Below are positions 62,410 through 64,000 of a stretch of 64,000 bases of DNA, one piece after another (position 1 is the first letter of the stretch; each line of letters begins with the position of its first letter). Position numbers and translations under genes: made by a program. Below the pieces are notes generated by a model. It ran no database searches, was not told the origin of the DNA, and saw nothing but the letters and a program-made list of their open reading frames with translations. The stretch covers positions 310,001 through 374,000 of the forward strand of contig SMMW01000638.1 of assembly GCA_004794655.1 (NCBI GenBank), read 5' to 3'. The stretch is from Marisa cornuarietis. Its lineage: Eukaryota; Mollusca; Gastropoda; Architaenioglossa; Ampullariidae.

Positions 62410-63412
62410 GAAAGACCCGCCAAAAACACAGACAATCACAATTCTAACATGGGGAAGATGTCAGATCAGACAACAATACCACCGAGCTCCCCCACCCCAT
62501 CCCCCAGCCAGTTAGGCCAAGGTAACATCACACTGCCCCCCACCTCTCTCTCTCCACGGGTGTTGATTTCTCTCTCTCACTCTCTCTCTGTGCGTGCGTG
62601 TGCATATGAAAAAGAAGACAATATTGCCATAAATGAAGCCGCCAAAAGTTGCAAAGGTGCTACTCACAGAAAACCAATGACCCGTAGGTTGAACGTTTCG
62701 CTCGCCGTTGTAGCGAGTCTAACAATAAGATGTTGGACACTCAGGGTACCAGGATGTGTTACAGGTGAGTCTTCTCTCTAGTTGCTCGGTTGCACACAGA
62801 CGAACCTTCCATATACTGACTACTCTCTGTTTACCTTGTTTCTATTATTCATCAATTATCAAACAGCTAGTGACAGGTCATCAGTAATAATGACAAACAC
62901 AGAAGCCATAACATAATACAGGGTCATCCCAAACATTGAGTGTTGCAGTGAGAGAAGAATAAACCTGAAGAGTCTGATATAGTAATAAAGAGCATTGTAG
63001 TAAGATATGGATAGTTCGCATTAAACATCGTCAGTGTCTTTTGACTACTTTAAATCAGAAAAAACTACAAGGAAGCTTCCTTGTTTCGGGCCACGTCTGC
63101 CTGTGACTGTCTGACTTAATTCTAGGGCTAAACACTCACTGAACAAATGTCGAATCGTTTCGTGACAAATTAAGATCGGGAAATCAATTGTAGATATTTT
63201 AGTTAAGAAAACAAACGATGCAAAGAAGCGTGGTAGACCAAGCAATAGAACTCCAACGGGATAAATAACAAACTTCGGAAAAGTCTCAAACATGATGAGG
63301 TAGAGACAAGTCAACAACGGTAATGAATAGATGTCTCTCAGGAGGCTGATGACCGATTTGTAACTTATTTTAATCTCAGGAGCATCTTTAATATGAGCAA
63401 AGATTTGTTTAC
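61468..63412. other. Intergenic DNA upstream of TNF-E
   Basis: No exon 2, 3 or 4 of a sixth TNF gene was found here, although they would be expected if the locus at 63413 were whole. A (TAA)n run lies at 62073-62093 and a CA run at 62377-62406. A 185-codon - strand frame (61706-62263) is hydrophobic only because it crosses the TAA run. Confidence 0.5.
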
Positions 63413-63958
63413 CAGCTTGAAGATTGCGGCCAACTCACCACTGGTGCTCGCACAGCAAATCTCCAACCTCTGTCGTCGTTTCTCATATGCAGCTCGTGCA
63501 GCATGCAAGCACATCACGATGACAGATTCAGAGGTCAGCTACATGCACTAGAGGCACACCTTTCGTACAATAATAATTGTTTAGTTTGGTAAAGGCTGAA
63601 AGCTGTTAAAATGAACCCTTGGAACAAAAGCCACGGCCAGCAGCAGTCTAACAATACTAAGAGACAGGGAGATTCGAACAGGGTAGTTGAATTTTCCTTT
63701 TGCCTTTTCCAATATTTCTTTCTTTGCCATAAGACACGACTTGTACAACGAGGGCTTAGGCTGCTTTCTTCCTCGCTGCCAGATTCCAAGGATGAGAATC
63801 AACCTTCGAGCCTCATATCAAAGTCTGTGGTTAACAGTTTCGTTTAAAGATCGTTGATGTCAGACTACTTTCAGGAACATGTATTCAAGCTGTTTGTTGT
63901 ATCCTCAATCTACGTGTCTTATATTTATGATCTTTAATTTCTACAATACTTGCAGTCA
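63413..63958 (-). pseudogene. Decayed TNF-ligand exon 1 (sixth copy)
   Basis: The first exon of a TNF-E-like gene, broken. It opens with an ATG at 63958 and the segment DHKYKTRRLRI (TNF-E has DLKYKTFEVRI), then hits a stop. A later frame gives the signal-anchor region, KAKGKFNYPV then SLSIVRLLLAVA, matching TNF-E. The stalk reads CL-stop-CM-stop-LTSESV and then EICCAST, ending AAIFKL at a still-intact GT donor. At least three stops and frameshifts. No downstream exons were found within the 1.9 kb separating it from TNF-E, so it is an orphan exon from an old partial duplication. Confidence 0.8.
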
Positions 63959-64000
63959 TGGGAAAACCTCAACAACGCCTTGTCCACTTCAGTTTCCTTG

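Noticed and set aside
62264..63412. Exons 2-4 of the sixth TNF locus
   Set aside because: Looked for the QRQQ microexon, AHL exon and GMYYVYC exon on the - strand and found none.

Overview
The window is animal nuclear DNA: AT-rich, intron-containing, with long intergenic stretches full of (CA/GT)n microsatellites, minisatellites and worn transposon copies, and no operons. Two gene families are clear. The receptor type (single-exon class A GPCRs with IERC in place of DRY and N-x-x-x-N-F in TM7) and the tandem expansion of TNF-type ligands fit a lophotrochozoan, most likely a gastropod mollusc. That placement is an inference from gene families, not from a marker gene.  Left part (1-26 kb, + strand genes): two single-exon, seven-helix receptors of one subfamily lie at 7664-8791 and 15733-16854, separated by an internally deleted non-LTR retrotransposon (about 14.48-15.06 kb). 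From 19.2 to 23.8 kb lies an old direct tandem duplication of non-coding DNA. Only the first copy carries a 1,416-bp insertion flanked by CATTT repeats, read here as a solo LTR because the second copy preserves the empty site.  Right part (27-64 kb, - strand genes): five intact genes for TNF-superfamily ligands (called TNF-A to TNF-E here, in window order) are arranged head to tail, and a sixth locus is reduced to a decayed first exon near the right edge. All five share one four-exon plan. Exon 1 encodes the cytoplasmic tail, a signal-anchor helix and a cysteine-bearing stalk. Exon 2 is a 37-nt microexon (QRQQ-like). Exon 3 is 84 or 87 nt and ends in the AHL strand that opens the TNF fold. Exon 4 (401-419 nt) carries the rest of the TNF homology domain. 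Intron phases (0, 1, 1) and reading frames agree in all five, giving predicted proteins of 316, 327, 327, 325 and 375 aa. The most unusual trait is a stalk signature, C-[LV]-P-C-x-Q-L ... C-C-A-x-T, conserved in all five genes and recognisable in the pseudogene.  TNF-B and TNF-D have perfect NF-kB/Rel consensus sites upstream, and TNF-C has a clean TATA box. Together these suggest a locally expanded, immune-responsive ligand cluster. Minisatellites (30, 35/70, 37, 38 and 52 bp units) sit between and inside these genes. A 372-bp inverted-repeat transposon and a decayed reverse transcriptase lie between TNF-B and TNF-C.
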